This document shows positions 1-10,933 of a DNA stretch of 64,000 bases, one piece after another (the stretch's first letter is position 1; every line of letters starts with the position of its first letter). Origin of the DNA: Thuidium tamariscinum. Lineage: Eukaryota; Streptophyta; Bryopsida; Hypnales; Thuidiaceae. The notes beneath the pieces are model-generated. The model was not told the origin of the DNA, did no database searches, and worked only from the letters and a program-made list of their open reading frames with translations. The position numbers were made by a program, and so were the translations under genes. Where the stretch lies: assembly GCA_947034885.2 (NCBI GenBank), contig OX344757.2, positions 9,176,001 to 9,240,000 of the forward strand. Direction: 5' to 3'.

Positions 1-204
1 ATTGCAATGGGTACCCATGCACTAAATCTTGAATAGAAAAATATAATCATTCATTTTCAAAATCGGATTTTTGATGCTAAAATTAGACTTCAGAAAGGAT
101 CTTCCAAAAATATAAACTACTAAAATTAGAATTTGATAAGGTTTTATTTAACTTTGAAGTTTCTTCAACACCACTTTGGGGGGCCTTGGGTATTTAGGGA
201 TTAA
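1..204. mobile_element. Right end of a TTAA-flanked element, family A (cut by window edge)
   Basis: This stretch matches the terminal part of the complete family A element at 42865-43474. Shared features are the track around CTTGAATAGAAAAAT, the CTAAAATTAGACTTC segment and the end GCCTTGGGTATTTAGGGATTAA. The end carries the CCCTAAAT-type inverted-repeat terminus followed by TTAA at 201-204. The other end lies outside the window. No coding potential is seen. Confidence 0.7.
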
Positions 205-349
205 TAGACTGATATGGCGGGTAAGTAACTTAAGCTTAATGGCCATTGTATTTGTTTCCAAATAAATAACAAGTGGCCCTACCCAAACTACACTACTAAG
301 CTGACATTTGAGTTCCTACCTTCCTACTGCCCGCTACTCTATGTGCTAA

Positions 350-614
350 GAGTATCCCCACCAGTGAGTTCCCTATCCCTAAAAGTTTAGGGAGAGGACC
401 TCACATGCAGATAGAGATACAAGAATCTCACCGCACCAACCTTTGCACACAACTTGTATCTCTAAATTATACAGGATTTCTGTAAAACTTTGCTCCAATT
501 CCCTATCCAGAGGCTCATTTAGGGAACTCGCGAGGAGCGGTGAGGTCTCATCCCCATATGACGTCCCAAGCTTAGATAGGGATAGGGAAAGGGAACAGCC
601 TGGTGGGGATGCTC
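350..614. mobile_element. Tourist-like MITE with TAA target duplication
   Basis: A 265-base element with inverted termini GAGTATCCCCACCAG and, on the other strand, GAGCATCCCCACCAG. It is flanked on both sides by TAA (347-349 and 615-617). Subterminal sequence rich in TTCCCTATCCC is also inverted. A 3-base TAA duplication and this kind of terminus fit PIF/Harbinger (Tourist-like) non-autonomous elements. It shares termini with the element at 28646-29393. Confidence 0.75.
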
Positions 615-1161
615 TAAGTACACCCTCAAGGGAAGATGAAATTAGTTCATTCTGAGCTCACGAGAAGCAAAGGCAGCCATTGTGAAGGCTATTGAATGTT
701 ATGTAGCTAGGAGAAGTGTATGAGGTTAATTACTTGGGCACAAAAGTAGGGTTTTTTATTTCTCCTTGCACCCCTGGAATGACTTGGGGTGGCCGAGCCG
801 ACCTGTATAGTACTGTATAATACTGCATGATACTGTATAATACTGTATAGTACAATATAATAGTCGGGCATGCGTCGGTCCCTCCTCTGCTCCAGGCACT
901 TCAGTTCACTGCGCTGGGTTAGGGTTGAAGAAAATGCCAATGTCATCAAGCCCGTTTTCATCTTCTTCAATAATGGCCGATTAGAAATCCTAATTCTCTG
1001 GCTATGGCGAAGCGGTCGTGGTGGGCGCCCTCCCCATCATCACCCCGACGGATGCCGCCCCAAAAATGTTCCGGCGGATTTGAAAAGTCTCGTGAGGTGT
1101 AGTTTAGGGCTGAGGGCTTGATTGAAAAGGTTTAGGGCTTAGAGTTCAGACGGTGGTGGCC

Positions 1162-2564
1162 ATGGCCGCGCACTACGCCATCAGCCTTGCGGAGGACGAC
1201 GCGGTGATCCGGCAACGTCTGTTGACGCGCACGACCACCACGCGTGGGGAGCCTCCGTTGAAGAAGCTCATCAAGAAGTTCACGGCCCTAGCGGGCGAGA
1301 TCGAGAAGGAGGACAGCAAGTATAGCGAGTGCGAGAAACTGTACCGCTCGTTTCTGCAGGAGTTGGCCACGTTTGAGCTGCCGTTGTTGAAGACCAAGGC
1401 CGTGATCGATGCTAACCGACGGGAACAGGAAAATTTCAAGGAGTTGCATGTGGAATTGAATCAGCAGATTGCTCAGGTTTGCCATTGTTGTGTCAAACCC
1501 TTTCCTGCTCCATTTCACAACTATTCTTTGTGCATTGCCAGGAGTCTAATTTTTACTGATGACTTGAGTTTTCGAGGATAGTTGTGATCCTCTTGTTGTC
1601 ATTTTAGTCTCGGAATCGTAAGATACCGATTGAGAGATTGAAGCTTAGGTTATTAGGCTTCATTTGCTTCTTAAAGCACTTTTTAAGATTTAGGGTTACA
1701 TGGAGACCTGTTTTGGTTCAACTTTTTTTTTCCCCATCGATGCATGCAATGTTCTTTAATGTTTAGGGATGTAGATTTTGGCCCCATCTGAATTACATAA
1801 TCTTCACAAATTGATGAATCTGGTTGTCATTTGAAGCTTGGAATTACAAGACATTGATGCAAAGATCGAAGATTAGATTTCATTGTGAACGCTGTTATTC
1901 CTGCATGTAGTCTAATGGTATACCGGTATGTTTAGACTTACTCCTAACGTATGGTCGACCTGCTGTTCTTTGGAACAGGCCCAACAGGATATTGAGGATT
2001 TGAAATTGCAACTTGAACTGGCGAAAATCGAGAGGCAACACAAGGAGGAGTGTGAAGTAATCCGGAAGCTAATATCGACCCAGTCACCACGAGCAGTGAC
2101 GCAGAAGCAACTAAACGACCTGGAGAAAGAGCTGGTTCAGTTGGAAGCCGAAAATTATGCAGCTTCCCGAACAATTGAGCTTCGCAAGAAGCAGTTTGGT
2201 CTACTTTTGCACGTTGTAAGTGGATATCTAAAAGGTTTAGGGTTTTCAGTAAAGCTTCTACAAGCAGTTTTTGTGATCACTTTTACTCTCACACCTTAGT
2301 AATGTTGCGATAGTTTTTAATGTAATAACAATTATCCCTCTCACTTGTAGCAGATAGCCTCAGGCTGGTAACAGTTTGTTTTTTTAGTTGTGATTCTTTC
2401 ATGTGTAATTTACCTAATGACATTTTGATTTTGGGTTCCTGCAGGTGGATGACTTGCAGACCACTTTAGATGACGAACAGAAAAATCCTTTGGACTATGA
2501 CGCACCTGAACTCCCAGCTGTCGAGAGCACGAGTGGAGCTGATCCTATGGTTGTCGATACCTAA
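1162..2564 (+). CDS. THOC7: THO complex subunit 7 (THOC7/Mft1-like), 3 exons, 223 aa
   Basis: Exons are 1162-1476, 1979-2215 and 2445-2564. All introns are phase 0 with GT-AG ends. The protein belongs to the THO complex, which couples transcription elongation to mRNP packaging and nuclear export. The family signature is visible: an N-terminal segment with [10 protein letters not shown], then a charged helical region ([20 protein letters not shown]), then a long coiled coil through exons 1 and 2 ([39 protein letters not shown]). The C-terminus is acidic and ends in PMVVDT. At 223 aa it is close to animal and plant THOC7 lengths. The start is the ATG at 1162 in the context GGCCATGGCC; an in-frame GTG nine bases upstream is not a likely start. 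About 600 bases of 3' flank contain a short TTAA-flanked element. Confidence 0.92.
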
Positions 2565-3190
2565 ACATACTGCCATCTCCCAAGAAGCCAAGGTTTTGTT
2601 ATTCACATTTGCCACTTGCGATAAATTGGAAAGCCGGTAGCAACAATTTTGGACACTTCATCACATGACTCTGGACGTCATCTCTCTGGAAAATTTCCAG
2701 AACAGAGCTCTCCAACATTGTCGTTAGTGGAATCAGGACTGGAGAAGTGCTTGTTGAAATTGAGAACGCCAAGTCTTTTGTAGATACTTGAGGTGCTACT
2801 TTACTCAAATTTTAAAACGGGTTTGGGGATATTGTTTAAGCAATTCCATTCCCAGTTCACGCGAAAGCTCAAAGAGACGATGCACTGGGAGCATGCCCTA
2901 TAAGTTTGATCTCTGTGTACAGTTATGATGTCGGCGATTCAAACTATCCTCATGACTAAATTGGAAAAATTGGATCGAGCCAGCTCATGATCTATAAGAA
3001 GCTGATTCGGACTTTTATCTTGCTCACAGGTTTCAATGTTTGGTCGTTCTTCTACTCAGTCTATCTACACGTGATGCCATGGAGCACCTTGATTGCAAGG
3101 ACCCGTTATGTCTTGCTGTTTCGTAATTCCCGCTTATGTTCTATTCGGTTAACCGTTGGGGCCAAACAATCTTAGCAATTTGAAAGGTGG
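2565..3190. other. THOC7 3' flank, probable 3' UTR
   Basis: No second gene is seen. The sequence is of mixed composition, unlike the AT-rich repeats that follow, and probably holds the 3' UTR and poly(A) region of THOC7. Small reading frames here show no family resemblance. Confidence 0.5.
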
Positions 3191-3409
3191 TTAACCCTTG
3201 AATGCCACTGCGGACGTTTGGTGTCCTATGAAAGACAAAGAATCATTCCTCTAGACAAAAGTGCAACTTTTCATCATCAATATTAGGGGTGGAAAGGGTG
3301 TAGTATTTTGACTTTCAATGAGTGTATTTGACTTATTCAAAGTAGATGATGTCACACAGTATCAAAATGCATGATTTCCATGGGCACCAATCCATCCTTC
3401 AAGGGTTAA
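3191..3409. mobile_element. Short TTAA-flanked MITE (219 bp)
   Basis: TTAA at 3191-3194 is followed by CCCTTGAATGCCACTG. The far end reads ATCCTTCAAGGG and then TTAA at 3406-3409. The termini match as CCCTTGAA inverted over eight bases. Both TTAA copies are intact, so this is one of the cleanest short members of the TTAA group. The interior has no coding potential. Confidence 0.7.
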
Positions 3410-3675
3410 ATTAATGGTTGTAGTAATTGACAATACAAGTGTATGGAGGCAATTGGGAGATGTATAGAGATTTTAATGTACAAAGATTATTTGTGTCATA
3501 TTTTTATGTATGGAGATAGTTGAGAGATGTGAAGTAAAGGATATTATTTGTGTCATATTTTAATGTTTGTAGGAGTGATTTTAGGAGATTGCTATGGAGT
3601 TGTAGGTTACTTTAGATATGAGAGCAAAATTCTCTTGGATCTTTTATAATTGAATGAAATTCATGTGCATTTAAT
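3410..3675. other. AT-rich gap with imperfect 60-70 base repeats
   Basis: The phrase ATTTGTGTCATATTTT with following TTAATGT or TATGTATGGAG recurs at about 3490, 3550 and in altered form at about 3430, giving loose internal repetition. A related segment occurs near 48610-48660. No gene is seen. Confidence 0.4.
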
Positions 3676-4644
3676 TTAACTTCTAAATGTTGAAGGCACC
3701 AAATTTTGGAGCAAACAATATTTTGAAGTTAAATATGACTTTAGCATACTACTATTTTTAATAGTTTATATTTTAGAAATTTATTTTAGAAGTTTTATTG
3801 TAGCATCAAAAATCCAATTTTAAAAATGAATGATTATGATTTTTCTATTCAAAGTTTTGTGGAAGGATGTCCATTGCAAATCTTCATTTTCAAGGGTTAA
3901 GGGCTCTTGTAAATGAGCCTCAAATATTCTAGAATGTAAAGAAAAATCACATTAAAAATTTGTTTAAAAAAATTTTAGAGTAGATTTTTGAGAAGCATAA
4001 ATTAATTGAAATTATTCTAGTTAAGCCCTTCAACTTCCTACTCTTTTGGTGACTAACTTTTTAGATTAACATGTGGAAAGAAGATAAAAAAGACTTGAAA
4101 TCACTTTCACAATTTGAACATCCTCATGATCAAACACTATAATCTTTCAATCATTGTGTTATCTTTTCCCAAGTGACCTCTACCATATCTAAGGTAGGAG
4201 GTTCAAAAACCACTCAAGCTTTAGAACCACCACTCACCTTTCCAAATGTACATTGTTTATTCATAATGCTTTTGAATCTTTACAAGAATGTACAAACAAT
4301 GTACATTTGAGGGGGTGGGCAGTTTTAGAGCCCAATGCCATATTAACTTAAAAAATTCATAACTAATTCCACAAAGCTCCAAAAAATATGAAACAACTTG
4401 GATTAGATGTGTATTCCACATGTCTTTCAAGGAAAATTCACTGAAAGATATTTCAAGATATTTCAGCTCCCTAATATTCAGTTCGAGCCCTTAGATGGCT
4501 GGTTCATGGACCTCCTACCTTAGTTGGATTTTTACAATCATAGTCCCAAAAACATTGATCAAACTTATCAAAGTGTTCTTTTCTTTAATCAATTTCAATC
4601 AAATCCCAATAAACTCAAAAAAGCGTTGGGCATTTAGGGGTTAT
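3676..4644. mobile_element. TTAA-flanked family A element, host of a nested TA element
   Basis: The left end reads TTAACTTCTAAATGTTGAAGGCACC, a decayed form of the family A terminus. The right end reads GGGCATTTAGGGG followed by TTAT, a decayed TTAA. The interior matches other A copies: CAAAGTTTTGTGGAAGGATG, then GGGCTCTTGTAAATGAGCC, then a CATCCTCATGATCAAACACTATAATC segment. The copy is interrupted at 4190-4522 by a different element. Confidence 0.65.
4190..4522. mobile_element. TA-flanked MITE nested in the family A element
   Basis: Inverted termini AGGTAGGAGGTTCA and (other strand) AGGTAGGAGGTCCATGAACC lie between TA at 4190-4191 and TA at 4521-4522. Removing the insert with one TA leaves ATATCTAGTTGG, in register with ATGTCTAGATTG in an uninterrupted copy near 26305. 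TA duplication suggests a Tc1/mariner or Stowaway-type element. A decayed relative lies at about 53560-53885. Confidence 0.65.
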
Positions 4645-4766
4645 TGTTGGCTTGGTTCTTAGTGTAAATCAGTCCTTGATATCCTCAGGCCCAACTTGCA
4701 TGTTCAAGAACAGTGAACTTTTCAAAATTCAACACAACGATGTCTAAGATTCAATTCAGTCCCCGT

Positions 4767-5462
4767 TTAACCCTTAAAGGACGGGCCTGTGGCCACTGGT
4801 TAGAAGCCCCCTTGCTGCTCACTCAATTTGATACCGTTCAGGAACCAATCAAGTATGAAATTTTTTATTTTTATTTTTCAGAGATGGAAGTACATGTTTT
4901 TTGCACTTTACAGAAATTTCAGATTTTTTTGAGGAAAATTGATTTTTATGAGATTTTTTGAGGAAAAAATGAAGAAAAATCATAGAATATAGAAAATTAT
5001 CTCAAAAAATCTGAAAATTTTATAATGTGTGTAAACTCAACTTCTGCGTACACCTATTTTTAGGTGGCAGTGGATATTAAAAATGCATCCAAAATTCAAA
5101 TTGCAATAAAAGATTCAATTTTACAAATTTTCCCAAAATTCCAATTGGAGTAGAAACTAGAAGAAAAGACCTTCATTTCATTAGTTGCGCTCAAACTCAA
5201 AAAATGTCATTTTCAAGGAAAACTTTCAGATTTAGTCAATTTCTCAAAACACACTAAAATGGCAAATTCTGCCATCCGTTTTCTCTAATTACTTCTCAAC
5301 TACATGAAAACAAATAATAGTTAGACTAAAAACTCAATTAGAGACTCTTTACAACTGAACATGAAAGGTCATTAAAAAAAAGTGGACGAAAAAACTACTG
5401 CTCTAGTCTTCTACTATCCCTACAAAGTCATCCAAACGCCAAAAAATGGTCTTAGGGGATAA
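4767..5462. mobile_element. TTAA-flanked element, family C
   Basis: The left end is TTAA then CCCTTAAAGGACGGGCCTGT. The right end is CTTAGGGG then ATAA (a one-base change from TTAA). The interior matches the family C copies at 40.4-42.5 kb: TTTGAGGAAAATTGATTTTT, GAAGAAAAATCATA, and the CCTTCATTTCATTAGTTG segment. The right end has been amplified into the tandem array that follows. Confidence 0.7.
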
Positions 5463-5782
5463 TGGTTTCAATGATACTCTTACACATACAATGGAAACAT
5501 CCAAAACCGTCCGAATAAGGAATTCAGCATAGTTGGAGGTTACACATACAATGGAAACACCCAAAACCGTCCAAATAAGGAATTCAGCATAGTTGGAGGC
5601 ACTTAGGGGATAATGGTTTCAATGAAACTCTTACACATACAATGGAAACACCCAAAACCGTCCAAATAAGGAATTCAGCATAGTTGGAGGCACTTAGGGG
5701 ATAATGGTTTCAATGAAACTCTTACACATACAATGGAAACACCCAAAACCGTCCAAATAAGGAATTCAGCATAGTTGGAGGC
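5451..5782. repeat. Tandem array, 91-base unit, about 3.7 copies
   Basis: Full units begin at 5451, 5600 and 5691, with a partial unit at 5540-5599 lacking the first third. The two last units are nearly identical. Each unit starts with the terminal CTTAGGGGATAATGG of the family C element and continues through CCCAAAACCGTCCAAATAAG and AATTCAGCATAGTTGGAGGC. The second half is the start of repeat family B, so the array amplified a junction between two elements. Confidence 0.9.
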
Positions 5783-6140
5783 AACGTTTTTAAAAAATGA
5801 TATTTTTCTAGTATTAGCGAGTGAAAATCATGAATATTAAGAAAAAAATAGATTTTTCAAATACAGTATGTATTTTCTACAAATTTTCAAAGTGTTAGCT
5901 CCCTAGACCTGTAGAACCGTCTTGTAGGTGCCCCCAAACTGAACCCTGCGAAAATTAGCACTCAGCCAACCAAATTTCCCTATGTGTCCTTCAGTTGTGT
6001 CAGCAAATTACAATCATACATGTGGCGAACACATTAAGGGAAGTCTACTGACGCACTTGGGTGAATCTACAGTCCACTGCAAGGAACAGTGGACTGTAAG
6101 GAACAGTGCGGGAATGGGTGTCTTGCCCTTACTAGACTGC
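5783..6140 (+). repeat. Dispersed repeat family B, copy 1
   Basis: This block is repeated at 29410-29790 (same strand) and at about 34985-35375 (opposite strand). Conserved pieces are GTGAAAATCATGAATATT, GACCTGTAGAACCGTCTTGT, TTAGCACTCAGCCAACCAAA, GAACACATTAAGGGAAGTC and AGTCCACTGCAAGGAACAG. No termini or open frame could be fixed, so its class is unknown. This copy has a 12-base duplication of the GGAACAGTG segment. Confidence 0.75.
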
Positions 6141-6885
6141 ACAACTCCGCAAGCGATCACACAAGTCGGTTCACAAATTCAACGAGGTGGCAAATCCTGA
6201 TCCTTGTAAAGTGTCAATTCCAACCCCACTTCCAGAAAGAATTCATCTGCATTTCCACTTTCATTGAAACCGATACAGCCAAGCTTTGAACTGAGTAAAT
6301 GTGAAGTTCAGAACCCTTGCTTCCAAGAATGGAATCAAGGAACGTTAGAACAGGGCTCAGGGAACTATGCTTCCCGTGGAAACCGCCGCCCTGAATGCAG
6401 CTTCCCCTGCTTCACAAGAATTCTGCCTTACCATCATAACCCTAAATTCACCAGAATGCAACTTTGTAGTTTAATTTCCTAATGACTGCACTAACAGAAT
6501 AATATTCACTCGTTATCACTGTCAACTTCCTCATTCCACAGTGCATGTATTAGGTCAAGAAAATCTTATGTTGCAGAGGCTACCCAATGAATCGTGTGTT
6601 GGATTCAAGAAGTGGAAAAGGATGAATCAATTGGCAGGTAGAGGATAGCGGTTATTGAAAAAAACAGAAGGTTTACTTGCAGGAAACGAGAAGTGATCAA
6701 TATAGAATGGTTCCAAAACTGCAAGAAATGGGTACTTGAGATCTAAAGAATATTTTAGGAAGTAGGAAATGTAATTAAATTCAGCGTTGCCTACACTGGA
6801 GCCAACCAAAAAAAGGAGCCGCAAGAGGGCATGAGGAAATAACACCGGCGCCGAGGGAGTTTCGAGCAGCCTGCTGCACGCAATC
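6141..6885. other. 5' flank of the radial spoke gene
   Basis: The sequence is unique and of mixed composition, with no recognised gene. It lies directly upstream of the first coding exon of the radial spoke head gene and should contain its promoter and 5' UTR. The 189-codon reverse frame that crosses this region overlaps that exon and looks like chance. Confidence 0.5.
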
Positions 6886-9800
6886 ATGGCAGGGATGTCC
6901 GTGGAAGATGCTTTGGCATACTTGAAAACCCTGAGCACAAGCACAGGAGATGATGCATTCACACATATCTCTGAGATTGTCCGCAGCGTAAGCACATTTT
7001 GCCACAATCCCTCTCCCCTCCGCAAGCAATACCACAACTTGACAGTCAAATAAAAACTGAATAGAATTGGGTGGTTCTCTTTTCTGCACTGCATATGAAA
7101 TATAAAATAGAGAATGCAAAAAGCCGTAAAGAACCTGATCCCGTCCCCTACTGACTGACCCCAGTTCCCAACAGAAACTCGTCTTTTCCAATACACTAGG
7201 TTGACCGCTTACAATTAGCAAGTTGGGAGTGGGCACGACTTGGTTAAATGTTTATGGAAAAGGGTTTGTCTACCGTCACTTATAGTCTACAACCTTCAAC
7301 TTTGAATGATTGCACAAGAAATTCTAACCTAGTGACAAAAATTTGATTCGGCTCCTGTACCCGAAGTGCTGTCTACACACCTCTGTACAGATCTCTAAAG
7401 AAACTACTTTCCTACATGTGTGAAAATTCTTAAAGGAACAGAAAGAGTACCGTTTACCTCATTTTTCAGGTGTTGCAAGCAAAGACAAAGAATGCAGTAG
7501 ACATTTTAGAAACAAGCTTCATTCTGAAGAAAACTCGGTTTGTGTCCCATGAAGGAGAGAAGCCGGTTCAAGGGGGAAGAAATCCAAAGGATGTGGAACC
7601 TGTCAAGAATTTCTTCACACTCTTCTGGTATATAGCACCTCACCTTCGTTTAATGATTCCTAATTTAAGCCCCAAGTGCTGAAATGGCCAACAATGTCCG
7701 GTTCCATATATGTTGACGTTGAAATAAATATACCAATAAAAAGCTTCAAAGGAGGTACAATTTTTATTTGTAGATAGAAGAAATTATACAATACGATTTT
7801 TTAACACAGGTCATGTTTTGAAAGTTATTATAATGGACTCTTCACTTCTAAGTGGACTTCCTCTTCTTAGTTTGGGCACTTAGAGGTCGAAGTGCAAACT
7901 GTCGGGTCAATCCCAACCTACATCGTTAAAAACTGACAACATACGTTGCATGACTACAGTCAGAAAGAACCAGAACCTCCAAAGGAAGAAGAACCGAAGA
8001 AAGAGGGTGAAGGGGAGGAAGAAGAAGCGCCACCCGAGGAAGAAGCGCCTCCTGTAAACGAGTTTGAAGCACAAAACATGCTCATGGACAGCGTCTTCTT
8101 CGATGCATGTGGTTGTGGAATCGGTAGAATGGACACGTACCTTGTCATTTTAGCGTTAAAGCAACTTGGGGACGACCCCAAGTTCGGTATTGAAACAGTC
8201 CGACTCTTCGGAAAGTTTTTTGGCATCTCCAAGTAAGCCCCACTACATCAAGCTGAATCACTTTCCAGTTTTTGTCTCCAGAGAAAAATATGACAGTAAA
8301 TGATAACCTGGATGACTGGCATGGGTAGCAACTACTACGTATTTGAAAGCACACTGAAAGAGAGAGCAGGTGCAGACGAAGAGGAAGAAGAGGAAGAAGG
8401 GGAAGAAGGGGAGGAAGGCGAAGAAGGCGAAGAGAAGCCCAAGAAGAAAAAAAACTGGGGCCGGCCAACAGATGGCATTCCACCTGAGGAAGGAGTTGGC
8501 ACCAACACCATGGTGTACTGGTACTGCCATAGACCGGGAGACGTCTGCAAAAATCTGCCGCCTGTGACACCATTACAGATCAAAACCGCAAGACAATTGA
8601 AGAAATACCTCACTGGCGACCCTGAGGTGCGCAAATAATCCCTCACGTCCACATTCCGTTTTAAGCAACTGAATCCTCATTTGTAACCGAGCTCAGATAT
8701 CATACCGTGTTCACATTATTAAAATAGAAAAGAATGAATGGAGTAGGTGGCCAATTAAATCAGAAGAGGAAATCTTTAAAAATTCTAGTGATTTGTCATT
8801 AAAAAGGAGAAATTCTAAGAAAAAGTGCGAAGAAAGCGGTAATGAAATTGATAGAAGACAGATTCGTGAAAAATAAAGGAAGATTGATGTTAACACAAAA
8901 CAAAATGGAACTTCAGGAATTTGAAGCACGTAAATGAATATTGTAAATTAAACAACACAAACCTTTAGCCTTTTACTTTCTCAAAATGAACTAATAAGTA
9001 TTACTATAATAACAATTTTCTATGTTGTCTGCAGGCAGAAGTGTCAGGATACCCATCTTTCCCTGGAATTGAAATAAACTACCTACGAGCTCAAATCGCA
9101 AGAATTGGACATGCAACGCAAATTGCACCTGCTGGATACTACTCGGTAAGTTACGCTCAAATCCAAGACGGCTTTTGGCTTCTTCTTCGCCTTCTTCGCC
9201 TTCACACCATCAAACCCTAAAAGGGCCACACAAAGTTGGAAAACCAAGTCGTACCTGGTCCGTGAGTGTAAATGCAAAGCCAATATTTGATCTGTTTGCA
9301 CCAAAAATAGCTTAAATTCTGAAATTTATTTTCAATTTAGCAGTCAGTTTCCCAATTTAACGTTAGTCATGCCAATCTTCGGAACACCAGATACTCGCAC
9401 AGTTCCTAACTGGAAAATGGTACCAAAGAAGACTAGAACCTTGCAAATAGTGTTTTGTCTTACCAATTACCAAAACCAGATTTTACGTTGAATCGTGGCA
9501 TGAAAGGAGCCCCTCTTGTTGAGGGGCGCAGGCTTCTGAGGACGAGGGAGGAGGGCAAACCGTGACGCCAGCTAAGGATTTCCAAATGCCGCACGCAGAA
9601 GAGCTGGCAGTGCTGGAAGGTTGGGTGCACAAGAACGCCATGATCCCCAAGCAAGGACGCTGCACGAAGTACGAGGAGCCCGAAGGCGAGGGCGAGGAGG
9701 AAGCCGAGGAGCCGGAGGAGGAAGCCGCCCAAGAGGAGGAAGGCGAGGAAGGGGAAGAGGACGAGACGGAAGAACCCGAGGAGCCCGAAGAAGAACCTGG

Positions 9801-10155
9801 ACCCCTGCGATCCATTGCGGAAGACAAAGACCTCCACGGCATCGAAGGCGTCAAAGCCTGGTCCTCCTGCAGAAGCTCCAGCATCAAGAACCTGAAGCAC
9901 CAAGTGGTGTGCCTGCGGTCGCATCTCTGGCCAGGGGCCTATTGCGTGGCCACGCCCACCAGCTTCAGCAACATCTACGTCGGCTACGGCGTCAAAAACG
10001 AGAGGTTCAAGCCCACCATGCCTCCTCCCGTGATGAAAGAATACGCTGGCGAGCTCGTGGAGGCCACTGACCTCCCACCCAAGCCCGAGTCGCCTCCTGC
10101 TGAGGGCGAGGAAGGAGAAGAGGGCGAGGAAGGAGAAGGAGAAGAAGAGTATTGA
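6886..10155 (+). CDS. RSPH4: Radial spoke head protein 4/6 homologue, 6 exons, 521 aa
   Basis: Exons are 6886-6987, 7470-7627, 7960-8232, 8329-8626, 9035-9145 and 9532-10155; phases close without gaps. The protein is a head component of axonemal radial spokes, which relay signals from the central pair to the dynein arms. Family landmarks in order: N-terminal [39 protein letters not shown] with [10 protein letters not shown], the [10 protein letters not shown] strand, [52 protein letters not shown], and [20 protein letters not shown] followed by YVGYG. Four Glu-rich stretches interrupt or end the fold (exons 3, 4, 6 and the C-terminus), as in algal and animal members. Length is near the algal RSP4/RSP6 proteins and shorter than human RSPH4A. 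The first exon was missing from simple open-frame searches because it is only 34 codons. The end of exon 2 (TTCTG|GTATAT) is the least certain join. The gene converges on the histidine kinase. Confidence 0.93.
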
Positions 10156-10933
10156 GACAGAGTTCAGATTCCACCAAACATCATAAAGAGCAGCAACAAA
10201 CAAAGAGGAGAGTAGCACGTCAAAGAGAAATGAAATAGCAAGTGAGGTTGATCATCACTTGAGGGAAAAAACAGAGACTATAACAGATAATACTGAATCA
10301 GTCTGCATTCTGAGTGAGCCCATTGACTACCACTGTTGATAGAAAAAACCCTCATCATTCCTGTCCACAAACTAGCAGCTACAAAGTTGTATACTACTTC
10401 ATACTAAACTCGTAAGTGGTTCTAGATGGGAATCAATGCAACCCCTCGCAAATACTCCATCCGCCACAGTAAAATTGTACATGGTTTCATCAGAGTTTAC
10501 AGCAAGAATTGCTTCTGTACAAAATCGAGCTGAAGAATTGCGCTGCTAATGCGGACACTAACGTCAAGTGTGGACTCCATCACCTGGATGAGGACTGACC
10601 AAGGCGCTACCAGTTCTGTAAGACACCCCCGCTGCAGTCAATGAGAGAGGTCTCCTCTATAGACTGAAAGGGTTCTTTCTAACTGCCTCCTTACAATGCA
10701 TGCTTCTCATTTAAGAATTCTGCAAATGTAAGCTGTAGCTACGGCTAGAATCTGCTCTAAATAGATCAAACACAAACACCCTGGTTCTGTAATCAGAGTC
10801 TTTTGGGCGGATAACCGCGAGAAACTCAACTCACCAGATTTTAAGTGGTCCAATCTTCGAGTGCTTGGCAAGTATCCAGATTTTCAAGATTTAGACAGGC
10901 AGATCAAATGAAAGATACCTCCAAGTCTCAGTG
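10156..10933. other. Spacer between two convergent genes
   Basis: About 780 bases separate the stop codons of the radial spoke gene (+) and the histidine kinase gene (-). I see no open frame or repeat. It should hold both 3' UTRs and poly(A) sites. Confidence 0.6.

Noticed and set aside
5451-5782. CRISPR-like array
   Set aside because: The units are contiguous without unique spacers, and this is nuclear plant DNA.
6627-7196. 189-codon reverse-strand frame
   Set aside because: It overlaps the first coding exon of the radial spoke gene on the other strand and resembles no family; its hydrophobicity comes from AT-rich sequence.
9460-10218. 252-codon reverse-strand frame rich in Leu and Phe
   Set aside because: It is the antisense of Glu-rich codons of the radial spoke gene, which read as Leu/Phe/Ser on the other strand.
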